Assembly: GCF_020921035.1 (NCBI RefSeq)
Contig: NC_063155.1
Span: 16,263,311-16,327,310, forward strand
Direction: 5' to 3'
Length of the DNA: 64,000 bases
From: Rhodamnia argentea
Lineage: Eukaryota; Streptophyta; Magnoliopsida; Myrtales; Myrtaceae
Shown here: piece after piece, positions 47,266 to 59,091 of the stretch
Layout of the letters: the number at the start of each line of letters is the position of its first letter
Numbering within the stretch: the stretch's first letter is position 1
Program-made: the position numbers and the translations under genes
Notes under the pieces: model-generated
The model's input: the letters and a program-made list of their open reading frames with translations, nothing else
The model's database searches: none
What the model was told of the DNA's origin: nothing

Positions 47266-47812
47266 TTTCGATATGATTTAATATTTACATATTCCAACAA
47301 TGACAAACGACTCTTTTTTCTCTTACCTTCTTTCCCGTAAGTCCGGTTTTATATCATTCTCCTTACTTTCTAAAGTGTTCATTTCTAGGCCAAGGATCAT
47401 CTCTTTCCACACAGTTCAGAAAATAAAAGTCGATGATAACACTATTGTTCCTATCGCTATTCCATTGCGGTATGTGAGATGTTCACCTTATAAATGTTTT
47501 GGATGTCATTTACATATTCGTCTCAATTTTTGGAGGCATGTAAATGCGAATAATTTAGATTATCATTTAGATTAAATGTGTTGATAATTTGATTAAAGTT
47601 CCCACTACATCGGATATATTTGCCACATTTATTCGGACTTACGTACATCTTACTATTGTGCCTTATAATTTCCTCCAAACCAAAGACAAATAATAAAATT
47701 GTCAAATAATTGTCAAATAAATAGTTGTAACTCTATGGATGAATGATATTCTACATGTTATGTATAATTTCTCTTCAAATAGTTTAATGAATAGTTTTCG
47801 AATTTCACCCCG
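47266..47812. other. AT-rich spacer between LINE and gypsy fragment
   Basis: There is no recognisable coding sequence. The gag reading frame does not continue here, so the gypsy element is truncated just left of 47813 and this spacer is of unknown origin. Confidence 0.4.
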
Positions 47813-48280
47813 CTACCACCCAATAATGAATTGATTTGCAAAATTCTTGATAGAAACTACTTTACATAATTGTGATTTATCCGTAAGCAGCACCATATAT
47901 TTTATCTGCCTGTGTACGCAATCCAAGACATACTCACCATAGAATGATTCGACGAAGGTATTCCACATCGAGACTGTACCTTCAGGGAAAATCTTTCCTT
48001 GTACGACTTCCCACCATGAACTAGCATCACCTTGTAGTTGGTGAGTGGCCAGCATCACTTTGTCCACTTCTGAGCATTTGAAGGAGGTGAATGTCTTTTC
48101 CATTTCCCTAATCCACATGGTTGCAGCCTCGGGATCTCCAACTTCCGTAAACTTCGGTGGACGGAGCCTCGAAAACTGCTTCACCAACTCAAGCATCGAT
48201 GGCCCACTACTCCCGTTCCCAACCGATGGGCCTTTGCGGGAAGTGGCGGCGGCACTAGCAGCTTGATTCCCCCGTTAATG
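47813..48280 (-). pseudogene. Ty3/gypsy gag fragment
   Basis: The frame reads a retrotransposon gag core: KFTEVGDPEAATMWIREMEK, then HQLQGDASSWWE, then W-x2-F-x3-F-x2-EY, which are the standard landmarks of the Retrotrans_gag family. The conserved frame runs back to about 48280, before the first Met at 48196. It ends at a stop at 47813 without a zinc knuckle, protease or reverse transcriptase, so the element is truncated. In a complete element, gag forms the virus-like particle. Confidence 0.8.
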
Positions 48281-48535
48281 TATATCTATTTCCGAAGTTT
48301 CCAACATCGGTGGGGTCTCATCCACTCTGGGACCTTTTTGAATGGACCTCTCAAGAGGCAGCATCTCATTACTATTGCTCATTATACATGTGATTTACGG
48401 AGTCCTGTTCACCCCAAGCAACACGTAATGAAAACTCGGGCATATAGCCTTAAATCCCAAGCAACAAACACATGCATGGAATTTCAATTTTACTAACTAT
48501 TCCAAAAACCCAATGCTCCTTATCGGGCCAATCTT

Positions 48536-48547
48536 GCTTTGATACCA
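48536..48547 (-). other. Retrotransposon primer binding site for tRNA-iMet
   Basis: On the minus strand the sequence reads TGGTATCAAAGC, one base off the standard plant TGGTATCAGAGC that pairs with the 3' end of initiator tRNA-Met. It lies 13 bases inside the LTR boundary at 48561 and fixes the element's direction as minus strand. Confidence 0.8.
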
Positions 48548-48560
48548 CTTTGGGCGGGGA

Positions 48561-51209
48561 TGTTACGCCTCGATCCTCGAGCACGCAGCATCCCTACCTA
48601 CTCATCCCTCGAGTTAAAAGGATAGCGTTCCGGGCACACTACCAACCCTTGATAGTAACTACGCATGCGTAAACGTATAATACTCTAGAACAATAATAGA
48701 AGATAGGGATAGGCAAGTAGGAAAACACATCAATTCAAAAACACAATTTCACTTACAAACACATCATAGGCCAATTGAGATGACATGCTAATCAGCCCCT
48801 CGGGCAAGGGAGGATCAACTTCGTATTTACTCCAAATAAGGCTACATCACCCTCGTCCTTATTAGTTTTTCAAAGAACTACTAGCTCTATCACTTAGAAC
48901 CCGAAAATGGTTTAACAATGATGGAGTGAGATATAAATCTCAGTGGGTCAACGCCTAAACTTAGCTATGGCGTTGATTTGCTCAGAACCCCTACTAAGTA
49001 GTAATAGAATCATAGTATAAATTTTTGAGTTACATGCGAGCTTACCTACCGGAAGTCACATATAATATAATGCAAAACATGATGTAACAGTGATATCAAT
49101 CAATTCACAGCCAAGCATCACATCAACTTGTCTAGAACGTCTTATCAACCAATCGCATACCTCAATGCGGATACCTTAACCACCCGCAACTCATTTACCA
49201 GATTACCACACAAAATGTAATGATAACTCGAACATGTGCAAATATGTGCCTTCGTCGTTCTACTCAATCCGTCCCATACCGGATTTCATAATTAAGATGC
49301 ACACACAATCACCCATGAACAAGTCACAATTGCATACAGTTCAATTATTAATGGCCGTTTGGCCTTGCACACTAGGCGGTTGGTGCATAACACACTAGAT
49401 AGTTGGTGCTCTACTAGTAGGATCAGGCTTTGTTCCTTATTTCTGGCGACGGCATCTAATAGTCCGTGTGATTCCGATCGACACGACACGGAATTACCAT
49501 GAATCATTGTAAGGGCTTCGGTCCGTCATAAGCCGCGACGAGAATCCGCTCAATCCGACAAAACGGAAAGGCGTGCATTTAACAAGTTGTGAAACTCCAT
49601 TCGACGCGGCATGATATTGTCGGGGAAAATCCATTATATGACCATTCAAACACACTTAGCAATTCATCGGTTCATAATTCTATTTTTAGCCATATGTTCA
49701 TAAGATATATTCGTGACTCGGCCTATGATTGTTTTCATGCCAATACATGCAATTGATATCGGATGTGGTCATACGAATGCACAAAATTATCCACTCAACT
49801 CTGCGTGCGCAACGAGACGATTAACCCCCAAAATCGAACATCCAATCAATCGCCAGATAATCAATCTATTCAATCGGACAATCGATATGGACGATCGATT
49901 CAAGCAAAGCCAAGCATCTTCATATGAGAATTCAACCCAATCTCGCTTATTTAGGCTCTATTCATACATCAATTCATTATTAACCAATCCAATTCGTCAA
50001 TTGAATGTACGCTCGTCCCTAACCTATTGCTCACTCGTAATCAAGCAATAATAATCATTAAATCAATCAAATTAATTCAGTCGACCATATAATCCTAGCT
50101 AACCAAGCTAGCCTAACCAATTAGGGCCATTTAACCTAAACCAAATTTCTAATCTAAACCGGTCCAATCGAACTAGCTAAACATCCAATAATCTAATTAA
50201 GCTAATCTATACGTAATTAGCGACCTAACCAAGGATTAGGGTCGACTCATAGTCAAATAGGCGAGGTTGGTGTGACAGCGATTCTTGAAAGCCTTCGGCC
50301 CGAACCTCGGGTTCGATTGGATCGTGGGCCTAAAACCTCGGATAATGGGTCTAAACTTTTGATCTACTAAACCTACGAGCCTAAGAAAAGGCCCAAGCTC
50401 TTAGCCCAACACCTTAGATCACGGCTCAAGTCGATTTGGGCCATGGCCCAACCCTTAAACCCACAAATCGGACCCAAAAACAGGGCAGGCCGGGTAAATA
50501 GGGCACGGCAAGGGGAGTCCAAGGTTGTGGTGGCTCTTTCGGTGGCCTATGAGCCGATGGCGGGTGGTGGGAGGCTTGGGGGACCTTTACGGATGTCGGG
50601 GGAGATGGTCGGAGGTTCACGGTGGTCGAAGTTATTGCGGCAAGGGCGGAATAAGCATGGCCGGAGCAGGGAAACAGAGAAGAGGCTATTCGAGGTTTTG
50701 GGCTGCCGCTTGGGACTCCACCGGTGTCGAGGCTTCGTGGGGTTGATGGTGGAGGTCTGTGGATGTGTGAGGGTCGTTAGAGACCGGCCGAGCTGGCCGG
50801 TAGGGGCCGGAGCAGCAAGCAACAACGGTAGGGGCGTAACCGGCATGAAACAGGGCGGACGGAGCGATGTCTTGGGTTTGAGCTATTCGGGTTCTCCGGC
50901 GGCTGCCAAAGGTCGACGGTGGTAGCTAGAGGTTGATGGAGGGGCTGAGGTGGTATCTGAGGTGGTGTTGGTGGTCGAGAGCCACTGCAGCAGTAGACGC
51001 AAAACAGGGGACTTCACTTGTGCGGCTGTCTAGCGGTTGTTCCGGGTTGCTACGGTGGCGACAGCAGTGGTGGTGATGGTCGTGAGGGGCCGATGGAATG
51101 GTGGCTGATGGCTGGAGGTGATGGCGGTGGCTGTGGTCGTACGAAGTAAAGGCGTAAGAAGAAAAGAAGAGAAGGAAGAAGAAAAAGAAGACCCGTCAGA
51201 GTAGTTAAC

Positions 51210-51258
<49 letters not shown>

Positions 51259-51672
51259 AACATATTTGACTTGGGGGTCTCGGAGATAGATTGGGTCCCA
51301 CCTTCATCAATGCACTTATCTTGTAGTTCATAAATCGTAGGGGCAAAATGGTAATTTTACAATTTGGCCGGGGGCATTTTGGTCATTTTGCAACCAAGGC
51401 TAATGCGAACATCCGACAATCCGACGGAGGGTAATTTAGTCCAATTTCAAGTCGTGTTGATCATAACGAGGCCCGGGCGCGAGAATTCTAATTCCAAGGC
51501 ATGCGACTAATCGAACGAATCACAATCCAATTCGATCGACGATTTGAGGAAATTCCCAATTTTCGATTCCTAATTTATTGAAATTCAATTTCGAGCAATA
51601 AATTGGAATTCATAGTCATTTCATAAACCGAATTTTACTATTAAATAGAGGTTGAGTTTTTAGGGCGTCACA
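48561..51672 (-). mobile_element. 5' LTR (3.1 kb) of a minus-strand Ty3/gypsy element
   Basis: The unit runs from TGTTACGCCTCG at its left to GGGCGTCACA at its right, so on the minus strand it begins TGTGACGCC and ends CGTAACA. It is colinear with the copies at 30705 and 63215, for example the shared 'GAGATATAAATCTCAGTGGG' and 'TTCTGGCGACGGCATC'-type phrases. The primer site and gag follow on the minus strand. No 3' LTR copy lies between 41 and 47 kb, so the element was truncated. Its right half contains a GC-rich region (50440-50960) and a GA microsatellite. Confidence 0.75.
51212..51256 (+). repeat. (GA)n microsatellite in LTR
   Basis: About 22 uninterrupted GA units. Open frames rich in Ser-Leu across this tract are artefacts of the repeat. 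Confidence 0.95.
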
Positions 51673-53605
51673 ATATTAGTACAAATGAACTTCTAAGAAT
51701 AAACCACAAATGCATAGTGTCGATAACTTCCATCAATAAATCCATAATTGTTGTACGATCTAAATATTAAAATAGCAAAGGAGCTCATGCAGCATTTCAA
51801 AGCCACATATTCGACTTTGACGGGAAATGTAGACAAGCTCATCAACGAGATAGATCAATCAGTGAATGTTGAATCGTTAGAGAGAAACCATTGTGATTCA
51901 CCTTTGAAATTCTGAGAAGTATAATGCTTTGACACTCTCACCTACTTCATTTTATTAATTTTTTCTTTTTATTTCTTCTTTATTCCTTTCCATCATCCCT
52001 TAATAGTATTTATTAATTAATTAACTCTATTAATATACCTAAAATATGTAATACATATTCTAATTGTATATATAAAATATATAGTTTAGAATAGAAAGAA
52101 ATTCAAATATATAAATAAAATAGGAATAAACAAAAATGAAAATTTTCGTTTTTTTTTCCCATACCCAAAAAAAAATTAGTTTTTTTTGTTATTTTGAATT
52201 TTCTTCTCTATATTAGAATTCAAATAACATTTAGATTTAATTATTACACTAATTTTATTAATTATTTTGAAAATATTTTTTTTATTAATTTTATTAATTG
52301 AAGAAGTTCATTATTGGAGAGAAATAGTTCTTATACAATGGATATGAAAAATCGTATCCACTATTATCCCACCTCCTCAATGGGATGTCTTTATATGGGT
52401 ATACCCCTATTTTATTAGACTTTCATAAGATAAGATAAATTCTAGATTATTCTATCTAATCTAGAATTTTATCATGACTACTAAGCGTGACCCTAAGAGA
52501 CAAGTAAGTTTTCTTTGATCTTTTACCTCAAAAAGTTGAACGAGAACCGCTTAAGTAAGGTATGATCATGTCAGTTTCATAGATTAGTAGCGAGATAATA
52601 CCTTGATCAGACTATCGCAAAATGATGCAAAGTCATGAAAGTTGAATAGAGAACCAACTCTTCAATAGTTTACACAAAATGGCGTCGGTTTCAAACCGTA
52701 TTAGACCTTGTGTAATGTCAGCCTTTCTTTCTGACCAGGTCAAAAGTGGTGGGACCTGTAAAAAAGGCAAACGTTACAATGGACCCGTCAAAGGCTAAAA
52801 CATTACAATGGACGCTTCAATTAAAAGAGGTCGAAATGCCCGCATAAACAGAAAGGGAAAAGACGAGAAATATAAAAGAAATGAAAAATAATGGAAAGCT
52901 TGTAAGGAAACAAAATAACATAGCCAATTTGGACGCCCTGGAAAGCCGAATCAATTGCGCATTGCAACGCCGGGTAAGTAATCAAAGCCTCCATTCATTT
53001 GTTCAAAGGAATTTCCAAAATTAGAGCGTAAATTTAGATCTGTAGCGATTCTGAGTTGCTACGTCTAATTTAGGGGTTGCCGGGCTATGTATATTTATAG
53101 AAATGATAACTTAGGGTGCTGTGAAGGTATAACATTTTATTGAACTCAATTTGGGCTCACTATTTGTTTGGAAAGAATTTTATATCGGATGCACATGTTG
53201 CGACCAGCAACTTTTTGGGCTGAATTTCGTTAGTTTTCAACTTGATTTTGGGTCGGCCAAGCTGAAGATTTTGTAGTACGTCGAAGGAGCTTTAAATTGA
53301 CTATAAGTTTGCTTGAATTGAAGTTTGGCGAAAGAAGTTACCGCACAAACAGATTTAGTGCCCGAGCTGTGCATTGCGATCATCAATGTGTGTCCGCTAT
53401 GGGCAAGTCTTTCGTTAGCATGTAAGTATCGTTTTATCGATGAATAGGCACACTTTACGGAGTCTGCTTAGCAGGAAGTAAGCGGAGAAAAGCCTGAACC
53501 TGAAGCAAGTATGCTATCCCCAACGCCAGGTTCTCTTGGCCAATTTCAAGGGACTGTCTTTTAACTTTCAGGCTCAATCTTGAAGTTCAACCCTCAAGGT
53601 GTCAA
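51673..53605. other. AT-rich intergenic region
   Basis: 51900-52330 is very AT-rich (TTTTATTAATTA-type words). Around 52900-52985 a GC-balanced patch ends in GGGTAAGTAATC, which looks like a splice donor, but no coding frame supports an exon. No gene is called. Confidence 0.35.
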
Positions 53606-53710
53606 AAATTTAATCGACGAGAAAGCTTGAAAAAACTAAAGTATTACGCTGAAATTTAATCGATGAGAAAGCTTGAAAAAACTAAAGTATTACACCGAAA
53701 TTTAATCGAC
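53606..53710 (+). repeat. 46-bp tandem repeat, about 2.3 copies
   Basis: AATTTAATCGACGAGAAAGC and the bases that follow recur at a 46-base spacing at 53606, 53652 and, partly, 53698. Copies 1 and 2 differ at about three positions. No function is apparent. Confidence 0.8.
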
Positions 53711-54171
53711 GACGCAACACCTAGGATAAAGACACTCACCAAAATATTATCGACTATGTAGATCTAGAAACTACAACTAAGAATCACCTCAGAATTTAGT
53801 CAACGACACGAATCTATAAAAGATAAAACTACAATGCAAGAAAGTAAAGATACTAAAAGATAGTGAATTTGTTTGATCTATGCGGGTTGGGGCTCCTCAG
53901 TAGATAAGCAATGGTATTTATTGTGATTGTGCCATAGCTGCTCCGCGAGCGGTTTCCAATTGTTGTGTCAATGTTCTTCTATCTTCGAAAATACCGTGAC
54001 CATATTTTTATGATGCTATGATCCCGTTCCCAAAATAGTTGTTCCTCTAAAAACACACATCAGTTGTCCCACAATTGCAACTACTCTTGCTCTTTAGTGG
54101 CTTCAAACTTATAACCGTAACTTGATGCTCTCACCTCCCTTCTGGTACCTTGATTAACATGAACTGATTAC

Positions 54172-54416
54172 CTCGAGGGCCAAGAAACAAAAGTTGTGTA
54201 ACTAAAAAGATCATCCCATCTATTCTGGAATCTCGCAAGAGTCAATGGCCAAGCAACTACACCCTCAGCTTGACGTGATGGAACTTGAGCCCCCAATCGG
54301 CACTGCAGTGAAGTCCATTGTTGCCATGGCTTCCAACTCTTGAATTGCATCAACGAGGATATCAAACTAGTCAAGTGGGGCCTCAATACACCAACTGCTT
54401 CCTTGATCTTCGATTG
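54172..54416 (-). other. Exon-like open segment, unrecognised
   Basis: On the minus strand a segment of 245 bases is open throughout in one frame (begins around KEAVGVLRPHL, ends VSWPSR). It is bounded by an acceptor-like TATGTAG before 54416 and a donor GAG/GTAATC after 54172. The composition is protein-like (many Trp, Leu, Gln), but I do not recognise the family and found no convincing neighbouring exon. It could be an orphan exon of a broken gene or chance. Confidence 0.25.
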
Positions 54417-54429
54417 CTACATAAAACAT

Positions 54430-57400
54430 ACATAATTAGAAGCAAAGGGTAGGGAAAGATTGTACAATGAACCTTTGTACAAAGCTACAAGCAGGTAATG
54501 CGCCCCCAACTACTCATCACAGTCAATTCATAGCATTCAAACAACTGACTCATATTTGCATTAGAAGCTATTGTTTCAATGTTAGAACACGAAACACTCA
54601 TCATCAATAACCTTCCATTTTTGCGGTGTAGAAATAGCAATCGATTTCCATGTAATGCCCAAAACATAATCACAAGAACATGCATACTTCAGGCGTCAAA
54701 TGCCCACACATGCCCCTGTATACTTCGTGTACTCTTACTCTTTGTTTGGTCGTACACAGAGTCAAACAAACTGTTAATCGATTGTTACATAACATCAATT
54801 TTTTTCTTTACATCGTTTGAGTTCTAAATGCAATAGCGAGCAAAGTTGAGCTTTTGATTAGGATTTTGCAATGACTGAGCTCGCCTCTTACTGAACTCAG
54901 TCTCATTGCATAATCCCAGTCAAACTCAGCCAAAACAAGAGACGTAGACTTTCACCTTCTTTTCAAAACCTCCATTGCAAATCCTGCAACTTGCGAGGGA
55001 AAACACACATGAAACAAAAGAGACGCATGTTCAAGTGATTCGGGTTTCTCTCTCTCTGTCGTCGCCCCCTCACACCGTCACAAACTTCCTACGTTAAACT
55101 CTTTTTATCTCCAGGAATTTCCTCTGTCCTCTCTGTGAACGCAAACCATCCAATTTTCTCATGCAATCCACTCTCTACACAACGCCCAACCCATGCCACT
55201 TCCGTTTCCTCGCCAGCTCAAGGAACCCGGAACACCCTTTTCGAAAAAACCCAGCATTGTCATCAACTCTCTGAGAACTCCCCTTCACTCCGACCAAGCG
55301 GGAGATATACTCCACGAAGAAGGCTTCGGAGCCAGCTCAAAGCCCTAGCTTCTACCCGAAAAATTTAAAAATAAAAAGAAACGAGCTCGCTCGACAAGCA
55401 AATTCATAGTGGGAAAAGGATATATCCAATTTGGCACAAATCCAAGCAATCGAACGCAGATCCACCAGAGAGAGGGAAACCTCCGGAGAGATGCGAAGAT
55501 TGGAGGCGAGCGAAGCAACAAAGATCAGTCGAGCAGGAGCAAGGGAGAGCGAAGCAGTAAGGAGAAGTCAAGCAGGACAGAGGGAGAGCCAAGTGCGGGG
55601 TATATTCAAGAGGGGCAAATGTACACCTCTTGGGAAAGCTCAACGAAGCGTACTAACTTACAAATATCTTAAAATATAAGTAACCTCTTGTAAATTTTAC
55701 AAGAAAGATAACAATATTTTAGAATGTCAACATTGTAAAGAATTAATTAATAACTTTAAGGAGTTATGAAGTCAAAATGCTGGAACTTTTCTTCGATTAA
55801 GTATACCAATTGCTTTTTCAATTATATACCCACATATACTGTTCGTTGTGAAATTACCAACCTAAATTTTTGGAATATATAAGTAACTTTGACTATTGAA
55901 GAAATTCCAACTCTAACTTGACTGAATCATTAACCTTTTTCCTGTAAGTTTCGAGTTTGTAGATCAATTCTTATTTGACTTCGCAATTACGAATTTATGT
56001 TAACAACTTTGGGGTGACCCTCCCGAAGGTGGTCTAGAGGAGCGGGGTTTAATGGTTTTTTCAATAGGACCGGGTGGTTTCTCTACTCAAGGTGCTTGCC
56101 CTTGTTTGGCACGGGTCCCCCCAACCTGTACCGCGTGTTGTGTTGAAATTAGATTTGACTAAACGATGAAGTTTCATCTAAATGGAGTCGTCACTAATTT
56201 ATTAGTGAAAAGACATTTCACTTGCTATGTATGAGAGATTTAGGGTTGAGGACTTAGTTTTGCTACAGTTTAATTAGCACCTTTTCGGTTTTGAAACGTG
56301 TTTTGTTATGAAAGACATGAATCTTGCGGTTTGTCAAGTTTTAATCCTTTAAGTACGTTCTACTAAGTCACAATGCGTGATCTTTTTGCCGGAAAAAAAA
56401 TGCACTTACATCAAGCACAACAGAAAAACGACGTAATATTAGACAAAGCATATGGCCTCATTATTGAGCTCGGGACATGAACCCCAAGAGCTAATTCAAA
56501 ATTAAATCTGACTCTAAACAGAACTATTTATCATCTGCAAGCTTATCCGTTATTGAAAGTAAACTATGCTAAGCTATGCTAGAATGACATGGATTCAAAC
56601 CTATGGTTAAGTAAGCTTAAGAACGATCCAATTAACATCTAAATCAGCCGAAGAGCCCCCAAAAATCACACTCAATCGTCTCTTACCAGCAATTTATGTC
56701 ACGCGTTGCAGTTGATGATTAGCTATGTCATAAATTTCTAGGGAATCAACTGTGTTTTAGCACTTCATTACGGGCAACTGACAAGGTTCAAATGAGCCTG
56801 GGATCAATTGAAGTTATGTCCCAAAAATGACCTGCAAAGAAAGGGTAACAACGGCCCATGTCCCACAAATAAAGAGCACGCAGATACATCGCACAGCAAG
56901 ATTTGGACATGGGCAAGATCGGACACACTCAATTAAGTCCAAATGCATTGACCGAAAAACTGAAGGTATTAAAACCCTAATCGAAGTCATACAATGTAAG
57001 CTCGACACACACATGCCTATCTTATCATGCAAATAGATGTGATAAGGTCAGCAAATTGAGTAGGAGAAGGCTCTTAGGCAAGCAAAATAACATGAACCAA
57101 TCAAATGCAAATCCAAACTACATAGGAAACTCTCGGCCTACAATCAACATATCGGTACACCGATGCAAAACACTGAACGATTCGGTTCAGCTACATATAT
57201 GCCATTTGCACAGATAACTATGACACTTCCCTAGGAAGCGAGAGCACACTAACAAGACTCAAAAGATGCCAAAATGATGTGCGAGAAAATTTAGAAATTC
57301 CATGTTCCGTCAATAGAATGGACATGATCAGTACGGGGCTTTAGCAAATTTTACAAAACCTTGGAATCAACTCAAGAACGTCTAAACAGAATCAGCTCAA

Positions 57401-57744
57401 AATTAAGCAAACAAATACAGGAATCAATTCAGTTTCATATGAACTCGGCAGAACACGCATATCAGGATCGATTCAATTTTATACAGGAGATTCTCGGCCA
57501 GTATTACACAATCGAACACACATGGATCTAGCTCAGAAATTTTATCAAACAAATGATAGGTACCTCGGCCAACATGATTTTTGATGAAGAACATCCTTCA
57601 AAATAGGCCTATAAGACAAAATTCAGTCGACAATTTAGTAGGGAAAGAAATTCTCCATCAAGGCCTGCATAGAAATACCCACTGACCTCGTTCAGGCATT
57701 TCATCAAACACATGATATACGGAAGAGGAGCTTAGATGCAACAG
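54430..57744. other. Intergenic, probably decayed repeats
   Basis: 55440-55620 has short tandem words of the type GCGAAGCA.CAAGGA.AG.GGGAGAGC. 56010-56290 looks like retroelement non-coding DNA ('GGAGTCGTCACTAATTTATTAG' and a GC-rich patch with CCCGAAGGTGGTC). From 57130 onward the word CTCGGCC recurs at 57132, 57493, 57564, 57852 and 57991 within otherwise dissimilar text, suggesting an old repetitive array. No gene is supported. Confidence 0.35.
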
Positions 57745-58002
57745 TAAAGCAATGATTCACACCCAGATTGTCACAAAGGAAACGCAGCAAGTTCAGATCA
57801 TTAATAGAGCCTCATTCGCAGCCAATTTTCACACAAGCAGTAGCTAGAGCTCTCGGCCTCTGCATATGCTTTGTAATTGGGTGTAAAGCAATGATTCACA
57901 CCCAGATTATCACAAAGGAAACGCAGCAAGTTCAGATCATTAATAGAGCCTCATTCGCAGCCAATTTTCACACAAGCAGTAGCTAGAGCTCTCGGCCTCT
58001 GC
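57745..58002 (+). repeat. 139-bp tandem duplication, nearly identical copies
   Basis: The unit beginning TAAAGCAATGATTCACACCC at 57745 is repeated at 57884 with only one obvious substitution (ATTGTCACA versus ATTATCACA) over about 119 bases. The near identity implies a recent duplication. No coding role is apparent. Confidence 0.9.
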
Positions 58003-58384
58003 TTCATATAGAAAGTAAAACGAAAAAAACGCATATGTTTTGTAATTGAAGAGAGACTGATTACCTATGGTTATAACAAAGTCGTATCCATCCAGTTACG
58101 AGAATACTGTTGCAAATGGGCTTCCAACCTTCAAGGGTCGTACTTGTTAGTTGTTACCACCATTTGTCATGGGAAAACCTTCTTCAGACCCTCTGAATTC
58201 AACTTCAAAGGAAAAACAAACAAACAAACAGAATGAGCACAATAAGCCCAACAATCAAGTCTTGTTCTGACTCCCCTACAGACAAGATACGTACTTGCCA
58301 GACTTTCATCGGCTCAAAAATACCCAGCGTGGTCGAGTTCATTAACCACCGAATCTCTGTTATCATGACATCTACAATAACTTT

Positions 58385-58660
58385 TACGGTTGGGCAACCG
58401 CTCGCAATGTTCAATCGTGGAACATTCTAAATGCAAATCCGAAGTGTCGGCCAAACTCTCCAACTACCTGCAATGTTGAGTCCACGACTTCCGTAAAGAT
58501 TCCATGTGGTTCACACCTCCCACTCTTCTTAGCTCTGGACATCTCCAACTCTGAGCTTCCTTAGCTTTCTCTATTTCTGGATAAATGGAATGCCACTGGC
58601 TCTTCGACTCGTCCGATACTTTGCTGTCAATATTAGAGAAAACGTGGATGGGCATCATTT
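58385..58660 (-). pseudogene. Fragment of a TNL 3' LRR region
   Basis: The minus strand matches the C-terminal LRR segment of the TNL at 59092-63214, e.g. CCGGAGCTAAGAAGAGT versus its CCAAAGCTAAGAAGCGT region, and encodes WRCPELRRVGGVNHMESLRKSW against KCPKLRSVEGLNHLKSLKGLW. The frame breaks on both sides, and no NB-ARC or TIR part is present. It lies directly downstream of the second TNL copy in the same orientation, so it is probably a remnant of a third tandem gene or of unequal crossing-over. Confidence 0.75.
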
Positions 58661-59091
58661 CTCATAGGGGAGACATACTTACGTAAAGCAGGCACGTATT
58701 TCATTTCCTCCCAAACGTGAGAAAAATAGAAAGAAATGCAAATGCTGCCCTTTGTTTTTTTTGGGGGGGTGTGTGGAGAAGATTGTCCTTAGTTTCCTTT
58801 CAAGTGCTAATTGAACAAAGGATAATAAAGGTATTCACGAAACTTCCCCACAGGTCATTTACGTTCAACATGCATCCAATCACACGAAAAAAAAAAAAAA
58901 TCTTTTTTCATCTCATTATTTACTTTCTCTCCTTTTAAATTCATTCCTTTCCATTATTAGATAACTAAAAAAAGTGGTCAGGAATGAACTGCTAAACAGC
59001 TTGTGCTTCGTTACCCAACTGTGACACACCTTATGTGGAGAGACTTCTTGGTTGCATCTTGGTGGGGCTGAAGTGACGAATTCACCACTCT
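58661..59091. other. Spacer between TNL fragment and second TNL copy
   Basis: Low-complexity G and A runs (58763-58772, 58886-58900). No gene. It probably includes the 3' UTR of the TNL copy. Confidence 0.4.

Noticed and set aside
50443..51346. 160-codon Gly/Arg-rich frame and Ser-Leu repeat frames
   Set aside because: They derive from the GC-rich half of the LTR and the (GA)n microsatellite. No domain is present.
55135..55679. Overlapping frames rich in Ser, Arg and Glu
   Set aside because: They cover short tandem words (GCGAAGCA, GGGAGAGC) and are a product of low complexity.
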